A stretch of DNA of 6,615 nt from an uncultured Bacilli bacterium (GTDB lineage Bacteria; Bacillota_I; Bacilli_A; RF39; UBA660), in NCBI GenBank assembly GCA_947628325.1, contig CANQZL010000090.1, positions 1 through 6,615 of the forward strand, written 5' to 3'. The notes under the pieces are model-generated. The model did no database searches and was not told the origin of the DNA. It was given only the letters and a program-made list of their open reading frames with translations. Made by a program: the position numbers and the translations under genes. The first letter of the stretch is position 1, and each line of letters starts with the position of its first letter. Below, one piece after another: positions 6,468 to 6,615 of the stretch.

Positions 6468-6495
6468 ATCATAAGGTATTACCCTTACATATTAA
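6468..6495 (-). promoter_or_regulatory. Candidate HU promoter with a dyad in its spacer
   Basis: On the - strand TTAATA (6495-6490, 4 of 6) and TATGAT (6473-6468, 5 of 6) are 16 bp apart. Transcription would start near 6461, about 24 bases before the ATG. The spacer contains an inverted repeat, TAAGG at 6472-6476 and CCTTA at 6483-6487, with an inner GGTA-T-TACC at 6475-6483. This could be an operator. Both promoter elements are imperfect, so this is a best guess among several AT-rich options. Confidence 0.4.
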
Positions 6496-6568
6496 AAATA
6501 ACAAAAATACAAATTGAAATCAAGAAAAAATGCTTATTTTCTTAAAAAAATTGTACTTTTTTACTCAA

Positions 6569-6605
6569 AAATAAAATATTAGTGTCAAATCCTAATATTT
6601 TATTT
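6569..6605. terminator. Long AT-rich hairpin upstream of HU, probable terminator of the next gene
   Basis: A perfect 14-bp stem (6569-6582 with 6592-6605; inner pairs ATTAG/CTAAT) has a 9-base loop, TGTCAAATC. Both outer arms are A/T runs, so either strand ends in a T-rich 3' arm. It lies about 130 bases upstream of HU and near the window edge, and most likely ends the transcript of a gene outside the window. On the - strand the loop contains TTGACA, but no good -10 follows at the right distance. No gene is visible in 6496-6615 apart from this hairpin. Confidence 0.6.
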
Positions 6606-6615
6606 ACTATATAAT

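Noticed and set aside
6280..6474. Forward-strand open frame of 64 codons across the HU gene.
   Set aside because: It is antisense to HU; the Ala/Ser-rich translation simply mirrors HU codons.
6583..6588. TTGACA on the - strand as the HU -35 element.
   Set aside because: The sequence 16-18 bp downstream has no resemblance to TATAAT, and the hexamer lies in the loop of a long hairpin.
6610..6615. TATAAT at the right edge as a rightward promoter.
   Set aside because: No matching -35 is found 16-18 bp upstream, and the downstream sequence is outside the window.

Overview
The window looks like chromosomal DNA from a very AT-rich, low-GC Gram-positive bacterium of the Bacilli type, possibly one of the poorly characterised gut or Mollicutes-like Bacilli lineages. 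Three things point there: a DnaB-DnaI helicase-loading pair, which is typical of Bacilli; a class B sortase; and strong AAGGAGG-type ribosome binding sites with sigma-A-like promoters. The genetic code appears to be standard code 11, not the Mycoplasma/Spiroplasma code 4. All 13 tryptophans in the six proteins are TGG, no gene is interrupted by TGA, and dnaB ends in TGA. The species cannot be named from the sequence.

Layout: bases 1-144 hold a clear promoter, with a palindrome in its spacer, for a rightward class B sortase gene (145-1659). That gene converges on everything else, and one hairpin (1659-1693) that overlaps both stop codons ends the two converging transcripts. The other genes all run leftward. 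Read in transcription order from the right end these are HU (6437-6165), an unrecognised three-helix membrane protein with a cysteine-containing ectodomain (6073-4961), a membrane-anchored extracytoplasmic thioredoxin-fold protein with a CPWC site (4848-3937), and the replication-initiation operon dnaB-dnaI (3862-1692). HU has its own strong terminator. The membrane protein, the thioredoxin-like protein and dnaB each have their own ribosome binding site and a candidate -10 element, so they may be separate units with some read-through.

Functionally, DnaB and DnaI load the replicative helicase at the origin, and HU is the general nucleoid protein. The sortase, the thioredoxin-like protein and the membrane protein all act at or outside the membrane. 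The membrane protein has six cysteines, all in the predicted outer domain, and lies next to an outward-facing thioredoxin-fold protein, so a redox link is possible but is inference only.

Most of the window is ordinary housekeeping. The parts that deserve a second look are the roughly 240-residue basic cytoplasmic extension on the sortase, with an internal duplication; the unrecognised membrane protein; the enlarged thioredoxin domain; and four in-frame stop codons in a row at the dnaB-dnaI junction. I see no CRISPR array, insertion sequence, tRNA, rRNA or phage gene. No stretch of 300 bases lacks a gene.
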